Assembly (NCBI RefSeq): GCF_018982885.2
Contig: NZ_CP081848.1
Coordinates: 1,488,001 to 1,552,000 of the forward strand
Direction of reading: 5' to 3'
From: Polymorphobacter megasporae
Lineage (GTDB): Bacteria; Pseudomonadota; Alphaproteobacteria; Sphingomonadales; Sphingomonadaceae
DNA: 64,000 nt
Translations under genes and position numbers: made by a program
In this document: positions 54,428 through 63,442 of the stretch, in pieces
Numbering within the stretch: the stretch's first letter is position 1
How the letters are laid out: each line of letters starts with the position of its first letter
Notes under the pieces: generated by a model
What the model was told of the DNA's origin: nothing
The model's database searches: none
The model's input: the letters and a program-made list of their open reading frames with translations, nothing else

Positions 54428-55558
54428 ATGACCACCGAAATCGATTATTACGAGCTGCTCGAATGCGAGCGGACCGCCGACGACGGCACGCTCAAGACGG
54501 CTTATCGGCGGCTGGCGGTGCGCTGGCATCCGGACAAAAACCCGGGCGATCACGCCGCCGAGCAGCACTTCAAGGCGATCAGCGAGGCGTACGACGTCCT
54601 CAAGGATCCGCAGAAGCGCGCTGCCTACGACCGCTACGGCCGGGCTGGCGCGCAGGGCGCAGGTGCGGGGGCACAAGGCTTCGGCGGCTTCTCCGACATC
54701 TTCGAGGACATCTTCGGCCAATTCACCGGTCGCGGTCGCCAGCCGTCGGGGCGCGGGCAGGACTTGCGCTACGATCTCGAGATGAGCTTCGAGGAGGCGT
54801 TCACCGGCAAGACCGCGACCCTCACCATGGAAGTCTCGGTTGCCTGTACGACCTGCGAAGGCAGCGGGGCCAAGCCCGGCACCAGCGTCAAGGCGTGCGC
54901 GACGTGCCGCGGGCAGGGCAAGGTCGGGATGCGGCAGGGCATGTTCATGGTCGAACGCACCTGTCCGACATGCCATGGCGCTGGCCAGATCATCCCCGAC
55001 CTGTGCGATACTTGTCACGGTGCCGGCCGGGTTGAGCGCGAGAAGAACCTCGAGGTCAAGGTTCCTGCCGGCGTCGACGACGGCACGCGGATCCGCGTGG
55101 CCGGCGAGGGTGAGGCGGGTCAGCGCGGGGCAGGGCCGGGCGATCTTTACATCTTCGTCGCGCTCAAGCCGCATGCGATCTTCAAGCGCGAGGGGACGAC
55201 GCTGTTCGCCCAGGTGCCGATCTCGATCACCACGGCAGCGCTCGGCGGCGAGATCGAAGTGCCGGGGCTCGACAAGCAGCCTGCGACGATCAAGGTGCCG
55301 GCGGGTACGCAGAGCGGCAAGCAGCTTCGTGTCCGCGGGCGTGGCATGCCGGCGCTGTCGAGCAACGGGCGCAACAACGGTTTTGGCGACCTCGTCGTCC
55401 AGCTCGACGTGGAGACGCCGGTCAAGATGTCGAAGCGCCAGCGCGAGCTAATGGAGGAATTCCAAGCGCTCGAGGCCGGCGAGGATGGACGTAACTTCCC
55501 CGCCCAGTCGGGCTTCTTTGCCAAGCTCAAGGACGTATGGAGCGAGCTGACCGACTAG
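54428..55558 (+). CDS. dnaJ: Chaperone DnaJ
   Basis: 376 residues. J domain with [10 protein letters not shown] (HPD), a Gly/Phe region, then four zinc repeats ([32 protein letters not shown]), then the client-binding C-terminal domains ([20 protein letters not shown]). Type I DnaJ, full length. It is co-transcribed with dnaK, 51 bp apart with the hairpin at 54384-54407 between. Confidence 0.98.
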   Translation: MTTEIDYYELLECERTADDGTLKTAYRRLAVRWHPDKNPGDHAAEQHFKAISEAYDVLKDPQKRAAYDRYGRAGAQGAGAGAQGFGGFSDIFEDIFGQFTGRGRQPSGRGQDLRYDLEMSFEEAFTGKTATLTMEVSVACTTCEGSGAKPGTSVKACATCRGQGKVGMRQGMFMVERTCPTCHGAGQIIPDLCDTCHGAGRVEREKNLEVKVPAGVDDGTRIRVAGEGEAGQRGAGPGDLYIFVALKPHAIFKREGTTLFAQVPISITTAALGGEIEVPGLDKQPATIKVPAGTQSGKQLRVRGRGMPALSSNGRNNGFGDLVVQLDVETPVKMSKRQRELMEEFQALEAGEDGRNFPAQSGFFAKLKDVWSELTD

Positions 55559-55572
55559 GTCGAGCTCGCTCC
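55539..55572. terminator. Hairpin across the dnaJ stop codon
   Basis: GGAGCGAGCTGACC pairs with GGTCGAGCTCGCTCC (one bulged base) around GACTA. The stem uses the last dnaJ codons and the stop (55556-55558). It lies between convergent dnaJ and the glycine-zipper gene, so it may stop transcription from both sides; no T-run is seen. Confidence 0.6.
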
Positions 55573-55580
55573 ATGAGGGG

Positions 55581-56069
55581 CTAGCAGTTGCGCTCGACGC
55601 TGTCGCCGATCGCTGCACCAACGCCGGCCCCAGCAACCGTGGCGATGCCGCGGTCGTAGCGGCGGCTGACCGAATTTCCAATCAGGCCACCGGCAATCGC
55701 GCCGAGCACCGCGCCGCCACCCGATGAATGGCAACGATAGCCGTAGCCGCCACCGTAGCCGCCGCCATAGGCATAGCCGCGATACGGATACGCCGCCGGG
55801 TAGCCGCGATAGGCGTATGCCGGGGCGTAGGCGTAGGGCGCGTAACCGTAGCCGTATCCGTAAGCCGGCGCGACAACGACTGGCGGTGCATAATACCCAC
55901 CATAATAATAAGGGCGGTAATATGCCGGCCGATAGTAAGGGCGCGCATATCCGTAACCATAATAGCCGCGACCGTAATAGCCGCCGCCGTGCCAGTAGGC
56001 AGCAGCCGGGGCCGCCGCCGATGCTGCGACAGTCGTCGCGAGCAATGCTCCGATAATCAACCGCTTCAT
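55581..56069 (-). CDS. Gly/Tyr-rich glycine-zipper envelope protein
   Basis: 162 residues from ATG 56069 with AAGGAA upstream. Signal peptide (MKRLIIGALLATTVAASAAA) precedes a Tyr/Gly/Ala/Pro-rich repeat region (residues about 25-115, repeats such as GYGYGYAPYAYAP). A C-terminal glycine-zipper segment follows (GGGAVLGAIAGGLIGNSVSR and VAGAGVGAAIGDSVERNC), like the 2TM glycine zipper of SlyB/PcpY-type outer-membrane lipoproteins but without a lipobox. Probably periplasmic or surface-associated, stress-related; exact role unknown. Confidence 0.85.
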   Translation of the reverse strand: MKRLIIGALLATTVAASAAAPAAAYWHGGGYYGRGYYGYGYARPYYRPAYYRPYYYGGYYAPPVVVAPAYGYGYGYAPYAYAPAYAYRGYPAAYPYRGYAYGGGYGGGYGYRCHSSGGGAVLGAIAGGLIGNSVSRRYDRGIATVAGAGVGAAIGDSVERNC

Positions 56070-56116
56070 GGCAAATTCCTTACACAAGACTGCGGGTAGG
56101 TGCTTGAGATCATCCG

Positions 56117-56177
56117 TTCACATGCACTTCACAACGCCTGATCGATATGATCGATCCGGCGTGAACCATATCTGAAC
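56117..56177. promoter_or_regulatory. Pair of 11-bp-period direct repeats between divergent glycine-zipper genes
   Basis: TTCAC-N6-TTCAC at 56117-56132 (GTGAA-N6-GTGAA on the other strand) and TGAAC-N6-TGAAC at 56162-56177. Direct repeats with one-turn spacing are typical of OmpR/PhoB-family binding sites. The first faces the 56069 gene, the second the 56251 gene. The TGAAC form also occurs in the 68-bp elements near 29.4-29.6 kb. Confidence 0.5.
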
Positions 56178-56250
56178 TGGGTTCGCGCGGAACAATCCCG
56201 TCGTTCAGCCCTTGTGCGTAACGACTTTGGGGCCAACAGAAGGACTGATT

Positions 56251-56541
56251 ATGCGTAGCCTGATCACCATTGCCGTCGCCGTCGCCGCGTTTGCCGCCGC
56301 TCCGGTCGAAGCGCGTCGCCATTATTACAACGGCCAGCGCAGCCACACCCAGTGCCGGACCGACAAGCGTAACGCCGGCCACCAGGGTATCGCCATCGGC
56401 GCAGTCGCCGGTGGTGCCGGTACGGCCCTCCTCGGTGGCGGCGTCGGCGGCGCGCTGCTCGGCGCAGCTGCCGGTGGTGCTGCCGGAAGCGTGATCGGGC
56501 GAGGCACCGAGCATTGCGCCGACCGTTATCACGCGCACTAA
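56251..56541 (+). CDS. Glycine-zipper 2TM-domain small envelope protein
   Basis: 96 residues from ATG 56251 with AGAAGGA upstream. Signal peptide (MRSLITIAVAVAAFAAAPVE) then a His/Arg-rich segment and a glycine zipper (GAVAGGAGTALLGGGVGGAL then AAAGGAAGSVIGRG). Two Cys (QCRTDK, EHCADR) bracket the zipper. It is divergent from a related glycine-zipper gene, with which it may be co-regulated through the repeats between them. Confidence 0.85.
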   Translation: MRSLITIAVAVAAFAAAPVEARRHYYNGQRSHTQCRTDKRNAGHQGIAIGAVAGGAGTALLGGGVGGALLGAAAGGAAGSVIGRGTEHCADRYHAH

Positions 56542-56563
56542 AACGTTGATCTAACTCAACAAT

Positions 56564-58426
56564 CTAGCGCCGCCGTGCCCCCCGGGACGCGGCGGCGTCT
56601 TCTTCGAACAGCTGCGCCAGCTGTTCGATAATCGTCCCGCCAAGCTGCTCGGCATCCATGATCGTCACTGCGCGCTGATAATAACGCGTCACGTCGTGAC
56701 CGATCCCGACCGCGATGAGCTCGACCGGCGATTTCGTCTCGATCCACTCAATCACCTGCCGCAGGTGCCGCTCGAGGTAGTTGCCGGTGTTGACCGACAG
56801 CGTCGAGTCGTCGACCGGCGCTCCGTCAGAAATCACCATCAAGATCCGCCGGTCCTCGGAGCGCCCGAGCATCCGGTTGTGCGCCCACAGCAGCGCCTCG
56901 CCGTCGATATTCTCCTTGAGCAGCCCCTCGCGCATCATTAGCCCGAGGTTCTTGCGCGCGCGCCGCCACGGCGCATCGGCGGGCTTGTAGATAATGTGGC
57001 GCAGGTCGTTCAGCCGCCCGGGTTTCGCCGGACGCCCCTCCGCCAGCCATTTCTCGCGCGACTGGCCGCCTTTCCACGCGCGGGTCGTGAAGCCGAGGAT
57101 CTCGGTCTTGACCGAACAACGTTCGAGCGTGCGCGCGAGAATATCGGCGCAGATCGCCGCGATCGAGATCGGCCGGCCGCGCATCGACCCGCTATTGTCG
57201 ATGAGCAGCGTGACGACGGTGTCGCGAAACTTGGTGTCGCGCTCGATCTTGTAACTCAGCGCGTGCCCGGGCGAGGTGACGATTCGCACCAGCCGCGAGG
57301 CGTCGAGTTGCCCGTCCTCCTGGTCAAAATCCCACGCGCGATTCTGCTGCGCCATCAGCCGCCGCTGGAGCCGATTGGCGAGCTTGGTCACCGCCCCCTG
57401 CAGGTGGAGCAGCTGCTGGTCGAGATAGCCGCGCAGCCGGGTCAATTCCTCGGCGTCGCACAGGTCCTCGGCATCGATCGTTTCGTCGTACGCGGTCGAA
57501 AAGGCGTGATAGTCGAACCCGGCGGGCAGGTCGGACAGCGGCGCGTTCGGCCGCCACGGCGTCGTCCCCTCGCGCCCTTCCTCGCCCATCTCGGCCTCGG
57601 AGACCGTCTCGGTATCCATGTCGACTTCGCGGGTCTCGGTCTCGTCGGTCGAGTCGGACGACTCCTCGGCGCGGGTTTCGACCGAGGACTCTTGGCCCGC
57701 GGTCTCGCCCTCCTGCTCGTCGCCCTCGTCGCCGGGCGAATCGTCGTCGGCGTCGTCCTCGCTGGTGTCGTCGCTCTCCTCGGGCGTCGCGTCGGGATCC
57801 TCGCCGAGGCCGAGGTCGTTGAGCACTCGCCGCATCACCAGCGAGAACTTCGACTGGTCGTCGATGTTTGCCGCGAGATCGTCGAGGTGCGCCCCTGCCT
57901 TCGCCTCGATATCGGCGCTGACGAGCGCGATCCCGGCTTCAGCGAGCCGCGGCGGCTTGATCCCGGTCAGCCGCTGGCGGACGACGAGACCGAGCGCGGT
58001 CGCGAGCGGCACCTCGTCGGCGGTGCGCGCGCGAACGATCGGGTCGGTCTTGATCCGCGCCTCGGTCATCCGGTCGAGGTTGAGCGCGACGCCCGCCATG
58101 TCGGCCCCGCCGATCGCCTCGATCCGCGCCTGCTCGACCGCGTTGACGATGTCGCGCGCCACCCCCGCATCGGGCAGGTCGGCGGCGTGGGTCTTGGCGT
58201 CGTGGTGGCGCTTGCGCAGCGCAAAGCTGTCGGCCCAGCCGCGCGACTCGGCGACCTGCTCGGCGGCGAGTGCGCGCCCGGGCTGCGGCACGCGTGCCTG
58301 GTCGCCATAACACGACGGCTTGTCGGCGGTGTAGGCGAGGTCGAAGTCGGGTTCTTGACCGAGCGCGCGCAGCGTCGCGGCGAGCGCGACGCGGAAATCT
58401 TCGAGGGGATTTTCGGGTTGGGGCAT
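56564..58426 (-). CDS. cobT: CobT-like von Willebrand-type protein
   Basis: 620 residues. The C-terminal half is a vWA domain with the MIDAS motif [12 protein letters not shown] and a later [10 protein letters not shown]. The middle (about 205-290) is a long acidic Asp/Glu/Ser stretch. It matches CobT, the partner of the CobS AAA+ ATPase in aerobic cobaltochelatase. No CobN or other cobalamin gene is nearby, so the function may be a MoxR/vWA-type maturation task instead. cobS is upstream on the same strand, separated by 382 bp of repeats. Confidence 0.92.
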   Translation of the reverse strand: MPQPENPLEDFRVALAATLRALGQEPDFDLAYTADKPSCYGDQARVPQPGRALAAEQVAESRGWADSFALRKRHHDAKTHAADLPDAGVARDIVNAVEQARIEAIGGADMAGVALNLDRMTEARIKTDPIVRARTADEVPLATALGLVVRQRLTGIKPPRLAEAGIALVSADIEAKAGAHLDDLAANIDDQSKFSLVMRRVLNDLGLGEDPDATPEESDDTSEDDADDDSPGDEGDEQEGETAGQESSVETRAEESSDSTDETETREVDMDTETVSEAEMGEEGREGTTPWRPNAPLSDLPAGFDYHAFSTAYDETIDAEDLCDAEELTRLRGYLDQQLLHLQGAVTKLANRLQRRLMAQQNRAWDFDQEDGQLDASRLVRIVTSPGHALSYKIERDTKFRDTVVTLLIDNSGSMRGRPISIAAICADILARTLERCSVKTEILGFTTRAWKGGQSREKWLAEGRPAKPGRLNDLRHIIYKPADAPWRRARKNLGLMMREGLLKENIDGEALLWAHNRMLGRSEDRRILMVISDGAPVDDSTLSVNTGNYLERHLRQVIEWIETKSPVELIAVGIGHDVTRYYQRAVTIMDAEQLGGTIIEQLAQLFEEDAAASRGARRR

Positions 58427-58579
58427 GGTCAGACGCGCTCCGCAGACCGGTTAGCGAACCAGGCCGGCACTGCGTTGGATTTGGAAGTTGACGAACCTGA
58501 CGCCACGCTCGCCTCGAATCTCATCTCTGTGCACCGAAGCGGTACTTTCGTGGCGAGATTCAAAAAGGGAGATACGGTC

Positions 58580-58624
58580 ATGCGCCTAAACTACCTCGTG
58601 CACGCGGCTGTAGGACAGCCTTAA
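58580..58624 (+). CDS. Doubtful 14-residue ORF
   Basis: MRLNYLVHAAVGQP, preceded by GGGAGATACGGTC (a site-like GGGAGA at about 9 bases). Its tail overlaps the repeat fragment TGTAGGACAGC. Antisense to the cobST operon. Probably not a gene; kept because of the clear ribosome site. Confidence 0.15.
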   Translation: MRLNYLVHAAVGQP

Positions 58625-58667
58625 TCACCGCCTGCGGCTTCGTCCTCCCTCCGCCCGGAAGGTCCGT

Positions 58668-58802
58668 CTTCCCTCTCCCCTTGAGGGAGAGGGACGGCGC
58701 ACTTGCGCCAGGGTGAGGGTGAGGGTGGCAGAACTGAAGGTCCGCACCCTCACCCTGATCGCCAAGGGGCGATCGTCCCTCTCCCTCGAGGGGAGAGGGA
58801 AG
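58668..58802. repeat. Long REP-like inverted repeat
   Basis: Arms CTTCCCTCTCCCCTTGAGGG and CCCTCTCCCTCGAGGGGAGA with inner CAGGGTGAGGGTG / CACCCTCACCCTG. Near-identical to 2418-2567. Confidence 0.88.
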
Positions 58803-58808
58803 CGGGAT

Positions 58809-59807
58809 CTACCGCCGCGTCTTCACCGCCACGCTTTCCGGCAGCTCTTCGCCGAACACCCGCTGGTAATATTCCGCGACGATCGACCGCTCGGCCTCGT
58901 CGCACTTGTTGAGGAAGCTCAACCGGAACGCGAAGCCCAAATTCTTGAAGATCGTCGCGTTCTGCGCCCAAGTGATCACCGTCCGCGGCGACATCACCGT
59001 CGAAATATCGCCCGCCATGAAGCCCTGCCGGGTCATGTCGGCGACCTTGATCATGTTGGCGATCTGCTTGTCGTTGAAGCCGGGGGCCTTGTGCGCGACG
59101 ATCTTGAGTTCGGCAGCGGCGGGCAGATAATTGAGCGCAGTGACGATCGACCAGCGGTCCATCTGGCCCTGGTTGATCTGCTGCGTGCCGTGGTACAGCC
59201 CGGTCGTGTCGCCGAGGCCGACGGTGTTCGCGGTGGCGAACAGGCGGAACCACTTCGACGGGCGGATGACGCGGTTCTGGTCGAGCAGGGTCAGCTTGCC
59301 CTCGACCTCGAGGACGCGCTGGATGACGAACATGACGTCGGGGCGGCCCGCGTCATATTCGTCGAAGACCAGCGCGGTCGGAGTCTGCAGCGCCCATGGC
59401 AGCAGGCCCTCGCGAAATTCGGTGACCTGCTTGCCCTCGCGCAGAACGATCGCGTCCTTGCCGATCAGGTCGATGCGGCTGATGTGGCTGTCGAGGTTGA
59501 TCCGGACGCACGGCCAGTTGAGCCGCGCCGCGACCTGCTCGATGTGGGTCGACTTGCCGGTGCCGTGGAAGCCCTGGATCATCACCCGGCGGTTGAAGGC
59601 AAAGCCGGCGAGGATCGCGAGCGTCGTGTCGGGATCGAAGACATAACCGGGGTCGAGGTCGGGAACGCGCTCGTCGGCGACCGAGAAGGCGGGGATCTTC
59701 ATGTCGACGTCGACGCCGAACATCTCGCGCGCATCGACCTCCATGTCGGGGGCGTCGAGAACGGTTTCGTTGCTGAGGACGACGTCGGACGAATGCAAAC
59801 TTGCCAC
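58809..59807 (-). CDS. cobS: CobS-like AAA+ ATPase
   Basis: 332 residues from GTG 59807 with GGAG ten bases upstream; later in-frame TTG 59798 or ATG 59744 are alternatives. Walker A is [14 protein letters not shown], Walker B is [10 protein letters not shown], and the [17 protein letters not shown] sensor region follows. It belongs to the MoxR/CobS AAA+ group, which works with a vWA partner (CobT) to insert metal or remodel a target. The upstream J-domain gene is on the same strand, 13 bp away. Confidence 0.93.
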   Translation of the reverse strand: MASLHSSDVVLSNETVLDAPDMEVDAREMFGVDVDMKIPAFSVADERVPDLDPGYVFDPDTTLAILAGFAFNRRVMIQGFHGTGKSTHIEQVAARLNWPCVRINLDSHISRIDLIGKDAIVLREGKQVTEFREGLLPWALQTPTALVFDEYDAGRPDVMFVIQRVLEVEGKLTLLDQNRVIRPSKWFRLFATANTVGLGDTTGLYHGTQQINQGQMDRWSIVTALNYLPAAAELKIVAHKAPGFNDKQIANMIKVADMTRQGFMAGDISTVMSPRTVITWAQNATIFKNLGFAFRLSFLNKCDEAERSIVAEYYQRVFGEELPESVAVKTRR

Positions 59808-59820
59808 GGGAAGGCTGCTC

Positions 59821-60426
59821 CTAACGGGGGCGCGTGAAGGCGGGGGCGGACTTGAGGTGCGTATAGGCTTGAACCACCGCCTGCAACTTTCCCTCATGCG
59901 TCCGGTCGCCGCCATTGGCGTCGGGGTGATACTGGCGAACGAGCGACTTGTACGCGCGGCGGATGTCGGCAGGTGAGGCATCGACGCCGAGATCGAGCGA
60001 CTTCAACGCCTTCATGTCGACGTCGGACAGGACATGCCCCGACTTGGCGCGCCGCCCGGCGAAGACGTCGGGGCCGTAGCGGTCGCGCGCCATGCCGAGC
60101 GGGTCGTTGAACCGGACCGTCGGATCGTGTGCGGCGCGCTCCCACCCGGCGAGCGGCGACTGCGCGGCGGTGATCGCCTCGGGCGACATGCCGTCGAAGA
60201 AATTGTACCCGGCGTTGAATTCGCGGACATGGTCGAGGCACAGCCACTGCCAGCCGCCGATCTCGCCCGCGACGCGGTTCGATCGCGGCGCGCGGAACTC
60301 CGCCGGGTTGGGGCAGCCGGGGCGCGCACACGGGGTCGGCTCGGCGCGCTCGACGCGGCCGTGAAAGCGGGGACTGCGGGGGCGGGACGTTCCAGGGGGG
60401 GGGGTATCGGGGCCGCTTTCGGTCAA
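59821..60426 (-). CDS. J-domain protein preceding CobS
   Basis: 201 residues from TTG 60426 with AGGA about ten bases upstream; no ATG is available. The N-terminus is Pro/Arg-rich, with a [15 protein letters not shown] putative metal-binding pair of Cys and [22 protein letters not shown]-terminal J domain has [20 protein letters not shown] and [14 protein letters not shown] (HPD present). It leads the cobS-cobT operon. It may recruit DnaK to a CobST client. A run of nine G at about 60395-60403 in the first codons could hide a miscounted base. Confidence 0.85.
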   Translation of the reverse strand: MTESGPDTPPPGTSRPRSPRFHGRVERAEPTPCARPGCPNPAEFRAPRSNRVAGEIGGWQWLCLDHVREFNAGYNFFDGMSPEAITAAQSPLAGWERAAHDPTVRFNDPLGMARDRYGPDVFAGRRAKSGHVLSDVDMKALKSLDLGVDASPADIRRAYKSLVRQYHPDANGGDRTHEGKLQAVVQAYTHLKSAPAFTRPR

Positions 60427-60488
60427 ACTGCGTTATCCTGTTCGCAATCAGCCGATATAGGCGTTCGCAACGACAACGGGAGAGCGAC

Positions 60489-60764
60489 ATGGGACCACGC
60501 GCAGCAGAAATCGAACGGCGGCTGGTGGCTGGGCTCGCGCCGAGCCAAGTCGAGGTGATCGACGACAGCGACGACCATCTCGGCCACGCCGGGCATTCGG
60601 GAGCGGGCGAGAGCCACTTCACCGTCCGCGTCGAGGCCGCGACCTTCGCCGGCAAGTCGCGGGTCGAACGCCAGCGCGCCGTCTACGCCGCGCTCGGCGA
60701 CCTGATGGCCCCCGATCAGGTCCACGCTCTCGTCATCGAGGCGACCGCGCCGGGCGAAGCCTAA
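60489..60764 (+). CDS. BolA-family protein
   Basis: 91 residues from ATG 60489, with GGAGAG upstream. The class II KH-like fold of BolA is evident: AEIERRLVAGLAPSQVEVID, GAGESHFTVRVEAATFAG and RVERQRAVYAALGDLMA. BolA proteins pair with monothiol glutaredoxins to sense or move Fe-S clusters. It is divergent from the J-domain/CobST operon; the tRNA-Thr gene follows. Confidence 0.93.
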   Translation: MGPRAAEIERRLVAGLAPSQVEVIDDSDDHLGHAGHSGAGESHFTVRVEAATFAGKSRVERQRAVYAALGDLMAPDQVHALVIEATAPGEA

Positions 60765-60823
60765 TCCGCCTGCGGCGCGGGGAGGCTTGAACCCGCGCCG
60801 CCGCCGCCGCATAGCGGGCACAG

Positions 60824-60896
60824 GCCGGCTTAGCTCAGATGGTAGAGCACCTGATTTGTAATCAGGGGGTCACGGGTTCGATTCCTGTAGCCGGCA
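60824..60896 (+). tRNA. tRNA-Thr(UGU)
   Basis: Acceptor GCCGGCT/AGCCGGC, D loop with AGCTCAGATGGTAGAGC, anticodon stem CCTGA/TCAGG around TTTGTAA (anticodon TGT), T arm GGGTTCGATTCC. The three bases after the discriminator are CCG, so CCA is not encoded and must be added. Confidence 0.95.
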
Positions 60897-60910
60897 CCGT
60901 TGCCACGACG

Positions 60911-62200
60911 TCATTTCATCGGGATCGCGCGTCCCTCGGTCATGACATAGCTGACGCTGAGCACCGCCTTGGGGTCGGTCTGCGGGTCGCCGTCGATCGC
61001 GATCAGGTCGGCGAACTTGCCGGGCTCGAGCGTGCCGGTGACCTTGTCGACCCCGAGCAAGCGCGCGCCGCCCATCGTCGCGGCGATCAGCGCCGCCTTG
61101 GGGGTCATGCCGCCCTCGGTGACCATCAGGTTGAGCTCCTCGGCGTTGCGGCCGTGCGGGAAGACCGCGGCGTCGGTGCCGAGCGCGATGTTGACGCCGT
61201 ACTTGTTGGCGATGCTCAGGCCCCGCCCGACGATCTTGAGCGTCTCGAGCGCCTTCGCCTCGACGTTCGGGGTGTAGAAGCCCTTGCCGATGTGGAGCTT
61301 CAACCCTTCGAACGCCATCAGCGTCGCGACCATGTAGGTGCCGCGCGCCTTCATCAGCTTCGCGTCTTTCTCGTCGAGATAGGTGCCGTGCTCGATCGAA
61401 TCGACACCGGCCTCGACCGCCGCCTCGATACCGCGCGCGCCATGGGCATGCGCCATCGCCTTCAATCCGACGCCGTGCGCGGTGGTGACGATCGCCTTCA
61501 TCTCGGCGTCGCTGAAATGCTGTTCGAGCCCGATCGCGCCGTCGTCGAGAACCCCGCCGGTCGCCATGAACTTGATCACGTCGACCCCCTTCGCGGCGAT
61601 CTTGCGGACGTCGACAGCGCATGCCTCGGGTGAGTCGCAGACACCGGGGTTCTGCCCGGCGGCGTTGATCGCCTCGGCAAGTTCAGGGGCAAGCCCGACG
61701 ACGGCATCGGCGTGCCCGCCCGAAATCGATAACGGCGTCCCCGCGACGAGGATGCGCGGCCCGGGAAACGATCCCTCGGCGACCGCGTCGCGCATCGCGA
61801 GGCTGGCGAGGATCGGCCCGCCGGCGTCGCGGACCGTGGTAAAGCCCGCGCGGGCGGTGATCAGCGCGTTCTTGAGCCCGGTCGCGGCGGCGTAGGGCTC
61901 GGAGAATTTGGGGCGCAGCGTCGCGTACCACGGCAGCCCCGAATCCTGCGTCAGGTGGACGTGCGCGTCGATCAGCCCGGGCATCACCGTCTTGGTCGAC
62001 AGGTCGACGACCCGCGCGCCCGCCGGGACCGCCATGTCGGCGGCGCCGATCGACACGATCCTGCCGTCGGTGACGACAATGCTCGACGGACCGCGCGCGG
62101 GCAAAGCGGCGTCGGTGACGACTCGGCCCGCATGGATGACGATCGTCTCGGCGCCGGCCGGCGCGGCGAGCAACATCGTGGCAGCAATAACTCGATACAT
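60911..62200 (-). CDS. Exported amidohydrolase, prolidase-like
   Basis: 429 residues from ATG 62200, signal peptide MYRVIAATMLLAAPAGA. Metal ligands: HxH in PGLIDAHVHL, Lys in DVIKFMATGG, His in AHAHGARG and SIEHGTYLDE, and Asp in ALGTDAAV. This is the amidohydrolase-superfamily group of Xaa-Pro dipeptidase/imidazolonepropionase-like proteins that cut peptides or ring amides. Likely periplasmic. Exact substrate not inferable. Convergent with tRNA-Thr. Confidence 0.92.
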   Translation of the reverse strand: MYRVIAATMLLAAPAGAETIVIHAGRVVTDAALPARGPSSIVVTDGRIVSIGAADMAVPAGARVVDLSTKTVMPGLIDAHVHLTQDSGLPWYATLRPKFSEPYAAATGLKNALITARAGFTTVRDAGGPILASLAMRDAVAEGSFPGPRILVAGTPLSISGGHADAVVGLAPELAEAINAAGQNPGVCDSPEACAVDVRKIAAKGVDVIKFMATGGVLDDGAIGLEQHFSDAEMKAIVTTAHGVGLKAMAHAHGARGIEAAVEAGVDSIEHGTYLDEKDAKLMKARGTYMVATLMAFEGLKLHIGKGFYTPNVEAKALETLKIVGRGLSIANKYGVNIALGTDAAVFPHGRNAEELNLMVTEGGMTPKAALIAATMGGARLLGVDKVTGTLEPGKFADLIAIDGDPQTDPKAVLSVSYVMTEGRAIPMK

Positions 62201-62297
62201 CGTTGGTCCCCCGGTTGATTGGATCGACACTAGCCAGCGGCGACGGCGGCGCAAGCGCGCGACGACCCGCCGGGCCCGCGTGCTTCGGTTCGGTGGT

Positions 62298-62322
62298 GGA
62301 ACATCGCGCTCCCGGCCTCGTT
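62298..62322 (+). promoter_or_regulatory. EcfG-type promoter upstream of the small membrane protein
   Basis: GGAAC, exactly 16 bases, then CGTT: a perfect match to the alphaproteobacterial general-stress consensus. It ends 50 bases before the ATG at 62372. Confidence 0.7.
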
Positions 62323-62371
62323 CGATCCGCGTGTGTGCGAGCCTTCGCTCGCCGCCTGGAGGATTTTCGCG

Positions 62372-62521
62372 ATGTGGATCGGTATTGGACTTGTTCTGGT
62401 TGTCGTCTGGCTGGTCAGCTTCCTCGCGTTTCACATCGCTGGCGGTCTGATCCACCTGCTGCTGCTGTTCGCGGTGATCTCGATCGTCATCCACTTCATC
62501 CGCGGACGCTCGACGGCCTAG
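62372..62521 (+). CDS. DUF5670/lmo0937-like small membrane protein
   Basis: 49 residues, MWIGIGLVLVVVWLVSFLAF then HIAGGLIHLLLLFAVISIVI, ending HFIRGRSTA. Two membrane helices with HxxGG in the turn are typical of the lmo0937/DUF5670 family. GGAGG lies 9 bases before the ATG. A perfect EcfG promoter motif precedes it, so it is probably a general-stress protein of the inner membrane. Confidence 0.88.
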   Translation: MWIGIGLVLVVVWLVSFLAFHIAGGLIHLLLLFAVISIVIHFIRGRSTA

Positions 62522-62577
62522 TCCGGGCAGAGCCGGCCCCCGCAGAGGGAATTCACGCTTTTATCGAATGCCGCGAC

Positions 62578-62652
<75 letters not shown>

Positions 62653-62726
62653 ACTGTCGCGGAGCGGCGCGTATCGGGGCGCGCGGCGGGGTTGTCAAGG
62701 AAAGCGCGTCGGCGTTAGCGTTATCC

Positions 62727-62849
62727 ATGGCCGACCAGACCCAAGCCGACGCCCGCGCCGCCCGCCTCGCCGCCGCCCTCCGCGCCAATCTGGCGCGGCG
62801 CAAGGCGCGCGAGCGGGAGGAGAAGGCGGTCGAGCAGCCCGCCGATTAG
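62727..62849 (+). CDS. Small charged hypothetical protein
   Basis: 40 residues (MADQTQADARAARLAAALRA, then NLARRKAREREEKAVEQPAD), highly charged, predicted helical. Short Arg/Ala-rich proteins of this kind are common in sphingomonads and usually unannotated. Its last bases overlap the convergent glutathione peroxidase end by 4 bp. Function unknown. Confidence 0.6.
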   Translation: MADQTQADARAARLAAALRANLARRKAREREEKAVEQPAD

Positions 62850-63442
62850 CCTGCTGGGGCGGATATCGCCTTTTCGATCGCCGCAGTCACCTCGGGCGAA
62901 TCAGGCTTGGTCTTCGACCCGAACGACGCGACGATCTTGCCGCTGCGGTCAACGAGATACTTGTGGAAATTCCACGACGGGGCTTCGGACTTGCCGAGGG
63001 TTGCGGCGGCCCAAGCGAAGAACGGCGTCGCGTTCTTGCCGGTGACGACGCTCTTTTCCGACAGCGGGAAGTTGATCCCGAACTTCGATTCGCAGAACTG
63101 CTTGATCTCGGCGTTGGTCTTGTACTCCTGGCCCATGAAGTCGCCCGACGGCACGCCAATGACGGTGAAGCCCTTGTCCTTGTAGGTCGTCTGCGCCTTT
63201 TCGAGCGCCTCATATTGCGGGGTGAAGCCGCAGAAGCTCGCGGTGTTGACGACCAGCAATACCTTCCCGCGATACTGGCTGAACGGCATCGGCTTGCCGT
63301 CGATCGTCGTCATGTTGACGTCGTACGCGGTATTGATTCCCGGGGGCGCATCGGGGGTCGCGGCGAACGCGCCGGTCAGCGAGCCGGTGATGGCGACGGC
63401 ACCCACTCCGGCGGCGATCAGCAGGGGGACGAGCTTCTTCAT
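62846..63442 (-). CDS. Exported glutathione peroxidase-like protein
   Basis: 198 residues from ATG 63442. A signal peptide (KKLVPLLIAAGVGAVAITGS) precedes a thioredoxin-fold domain with LLVVNTASFCGFTPQYEALE (peroxidatic Cys71), FTVIGVPSGDFMGQEYKTN and APSWNFHKYLVD with the Trp. It would reduce hydroperoxides in the periplasm. The ATG shares one base with the stop of the aminopeptidase P gene (TGATG), so translation is coupled. Confidence 0.92.
   Translation of the reverse strand: MKKLVPLLIAAGVGAVAITGSLTGAFAATPDAPPGINTAYDVNMTTIDGKPMPFSQYRGKVLLVVNTASFCGFTPQYEALEKAQTTYKDKGFTVIGVPSGDFMGQEYKTNAEIKQFCESKFGINFPLSEKSVVTGKNATPFFAWAAATLGKSEAPSWNFHKYLVDRSGKIVASFGSKTKPDSPEVTAAIEKAISAPAG

Larger units (their letters stand above)
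58427..58808. other. Intergenic region between cobS and cobT with REP-like repeat
   Basis: 382 bp. It holds a REP-like palindrome (58668-58802) directly after the cobS stop region, a fragment of the dispersed repeat (58609-58619) and a 14-codon ORF at 58580-58624. No larger gene is supported. Confidence 0.7.

Noticed and set aside
52325-55174. 949-codon minus-strand frame across dnaK-dnaJ
   Set aside because: Shadow frame opposite strongly conserved dnaK and dnaJ; composition is low-complexity and no motifs are seen.
58500-58560. Inverted GAATCTC / GAGATTC pair as a separate element
   Set aside because: Seven-base arms with a 33-base gap; too weak to annotate.
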